A DNA stretch of 44,341 nucleotides from Ructibacterium gallinarum. Its GTDB lineage: Bacteria > Bacillota > Clostridia > Monoglobales > Monoglobaceae. Below are positions 19,116 to 27,278 of the stretch, in pieces. A program made the translations under genes and the position numbers. The notes under the pieces are model-generated. The model saw nothing but the letters and a program-made list of their open reading frames with translations, ran no database searches and was not told the DNA's origin. How positions within the stretch are numbered: the stretch's first letter is position 1; every line of letters begins with the position of its first letter. The stretch spans positions 1 to 44,341 of the forward strand of contig NZ_JADCKB010000023.1 in NCBI RefSeq assembly GCF_014982785.1, given 5' to 3'.

Positions 19116-19179
19116 TTTTATTCCTCCCATAATCATATTTTTATAATAAAATATTAAATAAAATTTTTTTACAAAGCAT

Positions 19180-20394
19180 TTATTTTCTCTCCAACAGCTC
19201 TTGTAGTGCCTTATAGACACCTGCGCTCCAGCCCATCATTTGTGGCATTTTATATTCGTTATTGACATTGATGTTACCTTCAACAACATTATACTTTTCC
19301 CACAAGTTTCCTGTTTCCTCAAACACTTTATCAACAAGCATGATAAACTTTTTTGCAATTCTTTTTGCCTCGGCTGTGTATCCGTAATTCAACAAGCCGA
19401 TAACCACTATATAATGCAAACAAGCCCATCCATTTGGATATCCCCATTGATATTTTTCTCTTATTGCTTCATTCTTTTCACAAGCCACAATGCCGTATTC
19501 TGTCTCAAGCCGGAAAAGATTTTCCATCAACTTTTCTGCTCTTTGTTCACTAATCAATGCCGCAAACATAGGATAAAATGACGCCGCGGAAAAAATCTCA
19601 CTGTGTTTATTTTTAGCAAAATTATAATCAAGCAATATTCCGTTGCCATCATCTAAATATTTATACATAAGTTTTGCTCTCTGGTCTGCAAGCTTTCTCC
19701 AATACTCGCATTGCCCATTTTCTAATACCTTTGAGAAAAACTGCATATTTTTTTCAAACATATACAGCAAAGAATTTAGATCAACCTGTACATAGTTAAA
19801 TCCCTCTAATCCCCATCTGGGGTTTGTATCCCATCCGCTTTCACAGGTCACATGAAAATGATGGCCGATATCGTTTAAATCACCGACAGGCATAACGCCT
19901 CCCATACGTTTTTTATATCCCATAGCCCAGCCAGTCCAATCTTTGTTTGGTTCATTGCCATTATATTGGTTCAATCCTATGGGTAACATCCTATTTTTCA
20001 TCCAGAAATCGTACTCTTTCCGCAACATTTCATATGCGCCTATGAGCCAGGGTCTATCCTTATAGTGTTCGTAAACGTCTCTCACCATAATACTGAGAAA
20101 CGGCGGCTGCGATTGCTTGATAAGATTGGTCTGATTACCGTTCGGCATAAAACCAAATTTATCAACCAAATACAGCATATCGTCTGTATTATTTTTACTT
20201 TGGTCATATCTTTCGGAACATTCCAGACCTTTATTCGTAAAATAGGTATCCCAATAATACATACAATCAAAATGTCCTACAGCCGGAACTGTATATGGAT
20301 ACGGCAGGCCGATCAGCTTATCCACATCATTCATATTTTCCTTTATACATTCATTCCAGTGACTGTCAATATAAGCATCAACCGAACTTTGCAA
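19180..20394 (-). CDS. GH37 (trehalase-fold) glycosidase
   Basis: Trehalase-family enzymes are inverting alpha/alpha-barrel glucosidases. This 404-residue protein starts at TTG 20394 with GGGGGAG seven bases upstream and has no signal peptide, so it acts in the cytoplasm on imported sugar. The two family signatures are recognisable but altered: GHFDCMYYWDTYFTNKGL (about 40-57) and QWGYPNGWACL (about 316-326), where classical trehalases have QWD-P-GWAP. The likely general acid is Asp189 in ESGWDTNPRW and the likely base Glu366 in NLWEKYNV, both by comparison with Escherichia coli trehalase motifs. Its position as first gene of a polysaccharide operon and the drifted signatures suggest a substrate other than trehalose. 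Substrate is inference. Confidence 0.82.
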   Translation of the reverse strand: MQSSVDAYIDSHWNECIKENMNDVDKLIGLPYPYTVPAVGHFDCMYYWDTYFTNKGLECSERYDQSKNNTDDMLYLVDKFGFMPNGNQTNLIKQSQPPFLSIMVRDVYEHYKDRPWLIGAYEMLRKEYDFWMKNRMLPIGLNQYNGNEPNKDWTGWAMGYKKRMGGVMPVGDLNDIGHHFHVTCESGWDTNPRWGLEGFNYVQVDLNSLLYMFEKNMQFFSKVLENGQCEYWRKLADQRAKLMYKYLDDGNGILLDYNFAKNKHSEIFSAASFYPMFAALISEQRAEKLMENLFRLETEYGIVACEKNEAIREKYQWGYPNGWACLHYIVVIGLLNYGYTAEAKRIAKKFIMLVDKVFEETGNLWEKYNVVEGNINVNNEYKMPQMMGWSAGVYKALQELLERK

Positions 20395-20431
20395 TCTGTG
20401 ACTCCCCCCGTTCTTGTAAAGTAATAACTAA

Positions 20432-20461
20432 ATTTTAACACCCTATCTATGCGTGTGTAAA
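20432..20461 (-). promoter_or_regulatory. Predicted sigma-A promoter of the polysaccharide operon
   Basis: On the minus strand there is TTTACA (20456-20461), an 18-base spacer and TAAAAT (20432-20437), with TG one base before the -10 box, an extended -10. Transcription would start about 25 bases before the GH37 TTG codon, leaving room for its strong ribosome site. The -35 box is imperfect, fitting a promoter that needs an activator. Confidence 0.55.
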
Positions 20462-20471
20462 CAGACATTTT

Positions 20472-20515
20472 TTCAAGAAATAGGTTATTTTTTCAATGAA
20501 TAGCTTATTTTTCAA
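20472..20515 (-). promoter_or_regulatory. Three phased direct repeats upstream of the operon -35 box
   Basis: Read on the minus strand, TTGAAAAA begins at 20515, 20496 and 20476, spaced 19 and 20 bases. Each copy is followed about 10 bases on by a CTATT or CTGTT element, and the last copy runs into the -35 box. Direct repeats of about two helical turns placed just upstream of a weak -35 are typical of AraC/XylS-family activator sites. No such regulator gene is in the window. A/T richness makes chance similarity possible. Confidence 0.45.
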
Positions 20516-20569
20516 AAAAATTAACTTTTTTGCCAATATACCTTGGGGCACGCCGCACCAATGCCGATA

Positions 20570-20747
20570 TCAGTTTACCCTTAAGCGCATTTCCTCCCCA
20601 TCCGTGAAGAATAGGATCCCTGGACCAGCCAAGTTACTTTATAAAACCGTAAGGCTATCAGGTTTCACATCCCACATTATCTCAATGACACTATCTGCCT
20701 GAACATTTTCCATCAGACCGCAACATATATCGTATAGGGTGCTATTT
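20570..20747 (-). pseudogene. C-terminal fragment of an unidentified gene with an in-frame stop
   Basis: On the minus strand one frame reads LYDICCGLMENVQADSVIEI, then MWDVKPDSLTVL, a TAA stop at 20639-20641, and continues in the same frame as SNLAGPGILFFTDGEEMRLR followed by VN and a TGA at 20570. The protein-like composition on both sides of the stop suggests the end of a former gene interrupted by a nonsense mutation. Its 5' part is replaced by IS sequence at about 20748. I do not recognise the family. Its place directly upstream of the operon suggests it once belonged to the same locus. Confidence 0.4.
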
Positions 20748-20848
20748 TGGATCAACGCTAAAAAAGTAGACACAAAAAAGAGAGAAATCATGGGTACAAA
20801 CAAAGATACAAAATATGACAAAGATTTTAAAAAATTAATCTTCTCACT
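20748..20848 (+). mobile_element. Tip of an IS3-family element with OrfA start (fragment)
   Basis: The sequence TGGATCAACGCTAAAAAAGT followed by AGACAC is an IS3-like terminal repeat. It is followed by GAGAG and an ATG at 20790 that opens MGTNKDTKYDKDFKKL, an OrfA-like start. The frame then runs into the neighbouring IS remnant and stops at 20873. The element is broken here, and its other end is not in the window. Confidence 0.5.
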
Positions 20849-21094
20849 CCATAGAACTTATATAGCTTCATAGCGTACCTCAAAATGTGTTTTGCAATTA
20901 TTATAAGAATTTGGTTTGTCCAGTTAGATATGCTTGCATGTGATACTCCATATTTAACTGCAAGACTTTTGAGAGATCGTCACTCTTCAAGATGAAGGCA
21001 AACCATTTTCTTCTTAAATTCAGTTTCATAGTGTTTCATTGGTAACATCCTCTTTTCCTTCTAAGATGATATCTTTTTAGGTAGTGGTGTTACA
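20849..21094 (-). mobile_element. Internally deleted IS3-family remnant (OrfA start joined to OrfB end)
   Basis: On the minus strand the remnant begins with terminal repeat TGTAACACCACTACCTAA at 21094, then a ribosome site and ATG 21039. The start MKHYETEFKKKMVCLHLEE is followed by an in-frame TGA and KSLAVKYGVSHASISNWT, an IS3 OrfA helix-turn-helix. It then jumps directly to the end of OrfB (NSYNNCKTHFEVRYEAI). That end matches the transposase at the right window edge (HSYNNYKTPFEARYEAV), and the start of the remnant matches the terminal repeat at 44128. The copy is thus a relative of the right-edge IS that has lost its middle; its left terminal repeat is also gone. Confidence 0.72.
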
Positions 21095-21122
21095 ACGATA
21101 ATATATCATACAGGATTGCTAT

Positions 21123-21169
21123 AAAAAAACGGTTCCAAAGCAGATTTTCTCTGCTGGAACCATTTTTTT
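21123..21169. terminator. Bidirectional rho-independent terminator after the SLH beta-helix gene
   Basis: The arms GGTTCCA (21131-21137) and TGGAACC (21155-21161) pair, with an inner CAGA/TCTG stem, and the hairpin is flanked by A7 on the left and T7 on the right. It lies 13 bases after the stop of the leftward gene ending at 21182. Confidence 0.8.
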
Positions 21170-21181
21170 ACAAATTATCTT

Positions 21182-24073
21182 TTATTTTGCAGGAGCGCTG
21201 TTGATAGGATTCAGATAAAAATGCGTCTGATTTTTCCCATCTTCCGTAAATGGAACAGCAGTGAGGTCTTGTATTTCTACTGCAGATGCATCTATCTGAT
21301 CTGTCCAGATAGTGGGCTTTTTATTTTCTTCCGTAGTATTGGTCAAAATTGCTTCATTCGACCGCAGCCGCGGCTCTGTTGTCACATCTCGTCCTTTCGA
21401 TACCTCGATACCGCCAAATGAGTTATCAGAAACATCTATCGTTCCCTCGAAAGTGACATCGGCGCCATTGATCAAGATTCCAGCGTTTCCATTGTTTGCA
21501 CTGACATTCTCAAGCACTGTATTTTGCGCCGTATACACCTGAATTGCATAAGCGCTTCTCCAATCAGAAGGTGCGCTTTCTGTAAACACGGTTTTTAAGT
21601 TTCTTATTCTGCACCGGCTGACGGGTGTTCCGACAGAAGACTGCACAAGCAAAAGATTTTTTGATGTCAACGGTCCTTTCAGGGTATGCGTCAAGCCATC
21701 CAGGGTTACATTTCTGCTGATAATCACTGGACTTTGCACCTCTATATCAGCAGTCATAAACACGTTTTTCGCACTTTCATTCTGCAACGCCGCCCGTAAT
21801 TCTCCTTCTGTACCCGCTTCAGCAGAGGCAAAATCCGGATTGAGATAAAAATGATTTTGGTTTTTCTTAGCATTTTCCACTGCTGTCATTCCTGTAATTT
21901 CTACACTTTCCGCTGGAACATCGGCGCCATCGGTCCAAATAGTTGGCTTACGCTCTGCTTCGCTTGTATTGATAATAGAAGAAACCGCACCGGTCAGTTT
22001 GGGAACGCTTTCTACACCTACACCCTTTCCAAGCTCAATACCGCCAAAGCTATTATCCGATACATCAAGCGTTCCTTCCACAGCAACCTCTGCGCCGTTA
22101 ATGAGCAAGCCAGCATTTCCATTTGACGCTTTGATATTGCGAAGAACCACATTTGATACATTGTACACCTGAATTCCATACATACTCTGCCAATCCGCCG
22201 GGGCTTCACCTTCAAATGCAATATTCAAGTCGCTGATCTCAATTTTTCCTTCTGCACGCTGCCCCGTATTCATTACGGTCACAACCTTTTTAGCAGAAGC
22301 CGGAGCCGTAATGGTATGCCCCTGGCCATGAATCGCGATGTCTCGTGTGATCATTACAGGAGTTGTTGTCGAAATATCTTCGGTTAATCGGATAAATTCC
22401 ACTTCACCATTTTCTACAGCTTCCTGAAGTTCGCCGCTATCTGCAACCTCCTGCACAGTTTCATCCTGTGGCAGATTTTCTTCCAAAAGGTAAAAATGCT
22501 TCTGTACCTTATCGTTTTTCACAATTTCCTTGGCAAACATACCGGAAATATTAACTTGCGCATTGAGTTTATCTGACGCATCAACCCAAATCGTCGGTAA
22601 CCCTTCTGCTTCTGTTGTATTTTCAATGGCACCTTCCTCCGCGCTGAGCGTCGGATCCTTTTCCGCTTCACTGCCTCTTGCCAGCTCGATTCCTCCAAAT
22701 TCATTGCCGCTGACGTTTAACTTACCTTTCACTTGTGCAGAAGCACCGTTAAGCAAAACTCCTGCATCCGCACCTGAAACTGTTACTGTATCCAGAGTAA
22801 TTTGTGACCGATAAGCCTGAATACCATAGGAGTCATGCCAGCCATTTTCCGCTTCTTCCATAATTACAGACATATCTTTAATCAAAATTCCGCTGACATC
22901 CACCGCCTGAATACCATCTTTTTTAGTATCTGCTGACTTGGTCAGCCGCAGGGTATGTCCCGCTCCATCTATAGTAATGTCAGAAACAATGATTTCAAGT
23001 GTGTTATCTTCTGTTAAATCACCTGTTAAGGTAATGACAGCAGGCTTACCTAAAGTATTGACCTGAATCAATGCTTCCCTCAGATTGCCAAATGCATTTT
23101 TCCCATACGTGTATTTTTTATTATTATACTGAATGGTTCCTTCTTTGCCGGCATAATCACTGTTTACAATGATAGCAGTATCCGATGCCTCTGGCACAGT
23201 AACCGTTCCACCTCCAGAACCACCCGAAGACCCGCCAGAGCCGCCGGTTGATCCGCCAGAACCGCCGACATTACTGGAACCGGCCGTTACTATGGAACCG
23301 GCTAAAATCACCTTGGTTCCTGAAATTTTACTGTTTCCTTGCAGAAGGATTTTATTATCTCCTACACCCGGCGCCAATACAATATCAGATATCTGCATAT
23401 TTTTAAAGATGACACCCGGTGAGTTAACTAACACAATTCCTTCCACCTGATCTGTATAAGTTCCGGGTTTTTGATACAGTCCGCCGATCGTGTTATTTAA
23501 AAGTGCAATCGTATAAGACCGAGTCATTGTTTCCTGCGGAGCAAAAGTTCCGTCTGCAAATCCGCGTATATATTTTTTCTCGGCCATCGCCGTAAGATAA
23601 CCAGTCGCCCAGTCTGATACCTCATCCCGGTCTGAAAAAGGCAATTCCCCTGTTTTGGGTTCAATATGAAGCGCTCTCGCCAGCATAACTGCCGCCTCTT
23701 CCCGAGTGATGGTATCATTAGGCCTTGCCATACCATCATAACCAAACAGTACCTCATTTTCCGCCGCCTTTAAAACCGCTTCCTTGTACCAATCCTCTGT
23801 CAAATCAGAAAAGGGATTTTCCGTAGCCGCCGGATAGATCATTAACCGATCGATAATGACAGCCATTTCAGCCCGCGTAATTGCATCATCGGGTTTAAAA
23901 TTGCCTTCAAATCCTTCTATGATTCCATATTCAGACCATTTTTCTATGGCCTCTTGCGCCCAGTGTCCAGTTGTATCCGAAAACGGAGCCGCAAAGCCGG
24001 AATAGGATAGTCCCGTTGCCGCTATAGAAAAGCTGACTGCAGAACTAATGATTATTTTCTTTGTTTTTTTCAT
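21182..24073 (-). CDS. SLH-anchored surface protein with three right-handed beta-helix-type repeats
   Basis: The 963-residue protein starts at ATG 24073, with GGAGGAAGCT just before it; an ATG four codons upstream overlaps the ribosome site. After a signal peptide ending near GFA-APF come three SLH repeats (about 28-205: PFSDTTGHWAQEAIEKWSEY; PFSDLTEDWYKEAVLKAAEN; PFSDRDEVSDWATGYLTAMA), then a short strand-rich segment, a Gly/Ser linker (about 268-295) and three tandem modules of about 200 residues. Each module has the same order: an alpha/beta start (LREALIQV, ELQEAVEN, ELRAALQN), TLTGDL-type beta-helix turns (ITIDGAGHTL, IAIHGQGHTI, VTLDGLTHTL), a VLLNGA or LLINGA turn, FGGIEL or FGGIEV, a PTIW segment and HFYLNP. 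The fold suggests binding or cleavage of a polysaccharide, but no pectate-lyase active site is evident. It stands alone with its own terminator. Confidence 0.85.
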   Translation of the reverse strand: MKKTKKIIISSAVSFSIAATGLSYSGFAAPFSDTTGHWAQEAIEKWSEYGIIEGFEGNFKPDDAITRAEMAVIIDRLMIYPAATENPFSDLTEDWYKEAVLKAAENEVLFGYDGMARPNDTITREEAAVMLARALHIEPKTGELPFSDRDEVSDWATGYLTAMAEKKYIRGFADGTFAPQETMTRSYTIALLNNTIGGLYQKPGTYTDQVEGIVLVNSPGVIFKNMQISDIVLAPGVGDNKILLQGNSKISGTKVILAGSIVTAGSSNVGGSGGSTGGSGGSSGGSGGGTVTVPEASDTAIIVNSDYAGKEGTIQYNNKKYTYGKNAFGNLREALIQVNTLGKPAVITLTGDLTEDNTLEIIVSDITIDGAGHTLRLTKSADTKKDGIQAVDVSGILIKDMSVIMEEAENGWHDSYGIQAYRSQITLDTVTVSGADAGVLLNGASAQVKGKLNVSGNEFGGIELARGSEAEKDPTLSAEEGAIENTTEAEGLPTIWVDASDKLNAQVNISGMFAKEIVKNDKVQKHFYLLEENLPQDETVQEVADSGELQEAVENGEVEFIRLTEDISTTTPVMITRDIAIHGQGHTITAPASAKKVVTVMNTGQRAEGKIEISDLNIAFEGEAPADWQSMYGIQVYNVSNVVLRNIKASNGNAGLLINGAEVAVEGTLDVSDNSFGGIELGKGVGVESVPKLTGAVSSIINTSEAERKPTIWTDGADVPAESVEITGMTAVENAKKNQNHFYLNPDFASAEAGTEGELRAALQNESAKNVFMTADIEVQSPVIISRNVTLDGLTHTLKGPLTSKNLLLVQSSVGTPVSRCRIRNLKTVFTESAPSDWRSAYAIQVYTAQNTVLENVSANNGNAGILINGADVTFEGTIDVSDNSFGGIEVSKGRDVTTEPRLRSNEAILTNTTEENKKPTIWTDQIDASAVEIQDLTAVPFTEDGKNQTHFYLNPINSAPAK

Positions 24074-24183
24074 AGCTTCCTCCATTTTTTGGTATTTTAT
24101 TTTTTATTATTCCTGTTATTAATGTTTGCAGCTTCAAACTTTTCATAAGCAAAAATTTTTAGTAAATTAAGAAAAAAATGATA

Positions 24184-24490
24184 TAAAAAAGCTTTCGGCA
24201 AAATTACCGAAAGCTTCAGACTGTCGAAAAAGTCGTTATACCGCAAGCGTAATGAAAAATAATATACCCTTCTTTTTCATCAAAACTTATACTTTGACAA
24301 AAAAATGACGCCTGATTCATCGAGAAACCGGCGTCATTACTTGCTTTTTCCGCAATCGCTCTCTGCCGTACCTTTGTACGCCGACGAAAGCGATTACGAA
24401 AAATATAACTTCCTTTTTCAACATCTGTCAGCGTGTCGATACTTTATCGACACGCTGAAGCTTTCGGCAAAATTACCGAAAGCTTTTTAC
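24184..24490. repeat. Non-coding block of nested hairpins bounded by long inverted repeats
   Basis: This block fills the 418-base gap between the SLH gene start and the ATPase gene end. Both ends carry the same hairpin, AAGCTTTCGG / CCGAAAGCTT, near 24188-24216 and 24460-24487. Read inward from each end they continue alike (CTTCAG, two variable bases, TGTCGA, then AAAGT), giving imperfect terminal inverted repeats of about 50 bases. Inside are further stems: ATGACGCC/GGCGTCAT near 24306-24339, AATCGCT/AGCGATT near 24353-24396, and a 13-bp perfect stem CAGCGTGTCGATA/TATCGACACGCTG near 24428-24456. The left hairpin has T6 on the minus strand and could also end transcripts of the ATPase gene. 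No coding signal is seen. It looks like a small non-autonomous repeat element or a repeat-derived terminator cluster. Confidence 0.6.
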
Positions 24491-24491
24491 T

Positions 24492-27143
24492 TTATACATC
24501 TTTTTCTGAAAAACGGCGTTTTATCAAAATTTTTCGTAACAAATCCACTGGAATAATAGTAAGTGCCAAGGCGATTACTAAAATCCATTCCGTAATCGTA
24601 AGCCCAGCTGTACGCAATATGGCGCCGCCATAATAAGTCATAAAAATCTGGGTCAAACCAATGCCGCCCATAACAGTGATAAACTGCTTGTTTAGTGACA
24701 GCTTTTCCATCAGGTCAATGCTTTCCGTCCGCGCATTAAACGCATTAAAAATACAAATAAATATGAAAAAAGTAAAATATCCGGTGTAAAAATAAATATC
24801 ATTTGGGGCCGGACGGAAAAAGCCATGAATCCAAGGTGAAATAAAAATAACCAGGCTCAATGCACAAATATACAAACCATTCCATATAACACTGCTCCAC
24901 ATTTCCCGGTCCAAAATATCCTCATCGCGCCGCTTCGGCTTTTCCAACAAATAAGAACGAAGCGCAGGCTCTCCCCCAAACGCAATGGCTGCCAGGCTGT
25001 CAATCATCAGATTGGTCCATATCATCTGGGATATATCCAACGGCTTTTCCACCCCCACAATAGGGCCGAGAATCGAAATGGTCACTGCAGCAACATTGAT
25101 GGTAAGCTGAAACTGAATGAATTTTTTTATACTTTTGTAAATGGTTCTTCCATACAGCACTGCATTTCGGATGGAAAAAAAATTGTTATCAAGAATCACA
25201 ATATCGCCCGCTTCTTTTGCCACATCAGAGCCGCTTCCCATTGCAAAACCAACATCTGCACGCTTTAGGGCTGGCGCATCATTGACGCCATCCCCAGTCA
25301 TTCCGGCTACCATACCCATTTCTTGGGCAATGCGCACCAGCCGGCTTTTATCAGTAGGCAGCGCTCTGGCAATGACACGAATATTTGGCAATATCTTTTT
25401 TATTTCCTCGTCCGTTAATTCATTTAATTCCTGGGAAGTCAAAATGATAGCCCCTTCATCTTCAAGCAATCCTGCATCTTTGGCAATCGCCGCCGCTGTT
25501 TCTTTCCGGTCACCAGTAATCATAACCGTTTGTATTCCTGCACGTCCTACCTCTTCAATTGCCCGTCGTGCCTCCGGGCGGATCTCATCCCGGATAGCGG
25601 CAACGCCAATCAAAATCAACTCTTCCGGAAGCGCATCTCCTTGCAGAGGACTTTCACTGACCGCAATTGCCAAAAGCCGAACCGCGCCGGCAGCCAAAGC
25701 ATCCATTTCCCTTTCCAGTCTATAAGCAGAAGAAAATGAAACTTGATTGCCTGCACCATCAAAACATTTTTTACATCGAGGCAAAATTTTTTCCGGCGCT
25801 CCCTTTACCAGCACCGGATAATCCCATCCGCTGATCTGGGCGGCTGAAAATTTATTCACCGAACTAAACGGAATATCCATCATGACATCAATTCCGTCCA
25901 TATGTACTGCCCGGGGGCCTATAAAAGCCAACAAAGCTTTTTCTGTGCCATTGCCACCAATAATATTGTTTCCAGAAAAACGTGCAGCAGAATTTGCAAG
26001 AACGGAAACTCCCAGCATCTGTTTTAATACTGCAGGTACGGCGGAAAATTTTTCATATGTATTTCCGGCTCCGTCTAAAAACCGAATGGTTTCCAGCTCT
26101 CCTCGCGTGATTGTTCCGGTCTTATCCGAAAATAGAATATTAATACTCCCCGCAGTCTCAATTCCAATTAACTTGCGGACCAATACCTTGGATAAAAGCA
26201 TTTTTTTCATATTCAAAGAGCATACGATTGCAATCATCAGTGGAAGCCCCTCCGGCACTGCTACTACAATGACAATGATTCCCATAATCAAAGAACTGAT
26301 TAAATCAGAGGCCACCTGCCCGGTATCTGCAAAATATGCCAAAATATTTTGCATCTGAAACCCCTGATCCAAAACCGCGTTCTGGAAAAAACTAATCAGC
26401 ATTAAAAAGATGGCGCTGATATATCCAAACCTGCTAATGCTTTTAGCAAGCCGCCCAAGCTTGATTGCCAGTGGGCTTTCTCTTGTTTCCTCCTGCGCTT
26501 CATGTGTCAATCTTCCATATACTGTAGCATCTCCCACCGCGTCCGTTTCCATAACACATTCTCCAGAACATACCACACTGCCCCTATATACGCTGTAGGA
26601 ATTCCAAAAATCTACCAATTTAGATTTTTCCGGTTTCCGGCCTTCCGGGGCTATTTTAGCAATTTCCTTACTTTCTCCGTTCAGCGGCGACTGATCTGCC
26701 ATAATATGCCCGCTGATCACACGTCCATCTGCTGGTATCATATCGCCGGTCTGCAAAAGTACCATATCACCGGTTACAATTTCCGAAATAGGAATTTCTT
26801 GCAGTCTACCGTCACGGTATACCTTGCATAAAATCCGCGCCGCTTCCTCCTGCAGCTTCTGAAAAGTATTTTCATTACTGAATTCAGAAAGCGAGCTGAC
26901 AAAAGTGGCAATTAAAACGGATAAAAAAATCCCAGCACATTCATGCCAGTCCACACGTCCAAAAAAAGTAAAAATAATATTAATTCCCAACGCAACCAGC
27001 AAAATCAGAATAATAGGATCATCAAACTTACTCCAATAGGTTTGCCAAAAGGTTTTTCGTTTTTTTGCTGTCAAATCATTTTTTCCATACCGGCGTGCAG
27101 AATCCTCTGCTTCCTGCCGTGTCAGTCCCTGAAAATCTTTCAT
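24492..27143 (-). CDS. Calcium-transporting P-type ATPase, PMCA/P2B type
   Basis: It pumps Ca2+ out of the cytoplasm at the expense of ATP. The 883-residue length is normal for bacterial members. In order: an N-terminal cation-ATPase domain (LTRQEAEDSARRYGKN), the actuator domain with GDMIPADG and NGES (155-158), the M4 motif VAVPEGLPL (about 295-302) whose Glu binds Ca2+, the phosphorylation loop SDKTGTITRG (Asp340), KGAPE in the nucleotide domain, the hinge MTGDGVNDAPALKRADVGFA, and M6 with WTNLMIDSLAA, where Asn and Asp complete one Ca2+ site. About ten membrane segments are visible. The start has GGAGGTATAGCT just upstream. It is divergent from the ytaF-type gene with 135 bases between them. 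Confidence 0.93.
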   Translation of the reverse strand: MKDFQGLTRQEAEDSARRYGKNDLTAKKRKTFWQTYWSKFDDPIILILLVALGINIIFTFFGRVDWHECAGIFLSVLIATFVSSLSEFSNENTFQKLQEEAARILCKVYRDGRLQEIPISEIVTGDMVLLQTGDMIPADGRVISGHIMADQSPLNGESKEIAKIAPEGRKPEKSKLVDFWNSYSVYRGSVVCSGECVMETDAVGDATVYGRLTHEAQEETRESPLAIKLGRLAKSISRFGYISAIFLMLISFFQNAVLDQGFQMQNILAYFADTGQVASDLISSLIMGIIVIVVAVPEGLPLMIAIVCSLNMKKMLLSKVLVRKLIGIETAGSINILFSDKTGTITRGELETIRFLDGAGNTYEKFSAVPAVLKQMLGVSVLANSAARFSGNNIIGGNGTEKALLAFIGPRAVHMDGIDVMMDIPFSSVNKFSAAQISGWDYPVLVKGAPEKILPRCKKCFDGAGNQVSFSSAYRLEREMDALAAGAVRLLAIAVSESPLQGDALPEELILIGVAAIRDEIRPEARRAIEEVGRAGIQTVMITGDRKETAAAIAKDAGLLEDEGAIILTSQELNELTDEEIKKILPNIRVIARALPTDKSRLVRIAQEMGMVAGMTGDGVNDAPALKRADVGFAMGSGSDVAKEAGDIVILDNNFFSIRNAVLYGRTIYKSIKKFIQFQLTINVAAVTISILGPIVGVEKPLDISQMIWTNLMIDSLAAIAFGGEPALRSYLLEKPKRRDEDILDREMWSSVIWNGLYICALSLVIFISPWIHGFFRPAPNDIYFYTGYFTFFIFICIFNAFNARTESIDLMEKLSLNKQFITVMGGIGLTQIFMTYYGGAILRTAGLTITEWILVIALALTIIPVDLLRKILIKRRFSEKDV

Positions 27144-27278
27144 AGCTATACCTCCGCTTTCGTTTCTCTTCTTAAACTTATGCGGACAAGATCCGTTTTA
27201 TTCCGCACCGTAACCGATCTATATCATAAAATATAAAAGAAGGCTTCTGCCTGTAAAACAAGGAGGTGAAACAGCAAT

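Noticed and set aside
21182-23000. Similar sequence blocks recurring about every 600 bases, considered as a CRISPR or DNA repeat array
   Set aside because: The blocks are diverged copies of a protein module in one long frame. There are no short identical repeats with unique spacers.
24300-24456. Series of stems considered as tRNA or riboswitch
   Set aside because: There is no cloverleaf, no CCA-type acceptor and no known aptamer core, and the stems fit mirrored repeats better.
25141-25725. Open frame of 194 codons on the plus strand
   Set aside because: It lies antisense within the P-type ATPase gene, whose motifs are complete in the minus frame; the Ser/Ala-rich product is a reading-frame shadow.
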